Source: Streptomyces aureocirculatus
GTDB taxonomy: Bacteria; Actinomycetota; Actinomycetes; Streptomycetales; Streptomycetaceae
Reading direction: 5' to 3'
DNA: 50,972 nucleotides
Assembly (NCBI RefSeq): GCF_000720475.1
Contig: NZ_JOAP01000053.1
Span: forward strand, 1-50,972
Shown here: one piece after another, positions 50,911 to 50,972 of the stretch
How the letters are laid out: the number at the start of each line of letters is the position of its first letter
How positions within the stretch are numbered: position 1 is the first letter of the stretch
Translations under genes and position numbers: made by a program
The notes under the pieces: model-generated
Seen by the model: only the letters and a program-made list of their open reading frames with translations
Told to the model about the DNA's origin: nothing
Database searches by the model: none

Positions 50911-50972
50911 GTTCGGCGGCGTCCTACTCTCCCACAGGGTCCCCCCTGCAGTACCATCGGCGCTGTGAGGCT
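50911..50972 (-). rRNA. rrf: 5S ribosomal RNA, 3' part
   Basis: The minus strand reads agcctcacagcgccgatggt, then actgcaggggggaccctgtg and ggagagtaggacgccgccgaac, the conserved 3' half of actinobacterial 5S rRNA. The gene continues beyond the window edge. It marks the end of an rRNA operon (16S-23S-5S) transcribed leftward towards the PgsA-like gene. Confidence 0.95.

Overview
The window is chromosomal DNA from a high-GC actinomycete, almost certainly a Streptomyces. The evidence is very high third-position GC, frequent GTG starts, Tat-type and lipobox signals, an apolipoprotein N-acyltransferase, DUF5999 and other small actinomycete proteins, a glycine riboswitch ahead of gcvP, and PafBC-type DNA-damage promoters. 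From memory, the gene order resembles the S. coelicolor stretch around SCO1334-SCO1389; I could not check this.

Left part (1-16.9 kb), mostly accessory and stress genes: the end of an MFS transporter, a DUF2165 membrane protein, a 59-residue protein under a damage-type promoter, a SnoaL-like protein, Lnt, a Gfo/Idh/MocA oxidoreductase, a FAD monooxygenase divergent from a TetR regulator with two operator-like boxes, a long GC-rich minisatellite, a proline-rich lipoprotein, a TPR-like protein and uracil-DNA glycosylase (both behind damage promoters), an orphan peptide-binding lipoprotein, two FabG-like reductases, a DUF3037/HipA-like kinase pair, a Rieske lipoprotein, an isochorismatase-fold protein lacking its catalytic triad, and a PPOX-fold protein.

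Middle part (16.9-35.9 kb), small regulator/effector units: LysR with an EamA exporter, MocR with a PPOX-fold protein and a PaiB-like protein, two more EamA exporters separated by a 172-bp palindromic MITE-like element, a ClpN-domain protein, a two-component system with a small membrane protein, a HemK-like methyltransferase, a SRPBCC protein, PadR, PhzF, a CPBP protease-like protein, a decayed VWA/solute-binding pseudogene, a GCS2-family ligase and two small Streptomyces proteins.

Right part (36-51 kb), a conserved housekeeping block: gcvP behind a tandem glycine riboswitch, a PRC-barrel protein, DinB behind a damage promoter, MerR, DUF151 nuclease, MerR (FtsR-like), an FHA protein with a zinc ribbon and a GarA-like ETTS motif, DUF881-Sbp(DUF1290)-DUF881, a mannose-1-phosphate guanylyltransferase fused to a phosphomannomutase-like domain, and a PgsA-like CDP-alcohol phosphatidyltransferase. 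This order resembles Mycobacterium tuberculosis Rv1822-Rv1832 (pgsA2, DUF881, sbp, DUF881, gcvH, garA, merR, DUF151, merR, ..., gcvB). The window ends inside a 5S rRNA gene on the minus strand, followed by a strong intrinsic terminator.

Three observations stand out. Four promoters of the TTGTCRGTG-N8-TANNNT class probably tie a tiny unknown protein and a TPR-like protein to Ung and DinB in a DNA-damage regulon. The DUF3037/HipA-like pair is a translationally coupled kinase module of unknown function. The FHA/DUF881/Sbp/FtsR-like/PgsA block looks like an actinobacterial link between Ser/Thr-kinase signalling and envelope or division functions.
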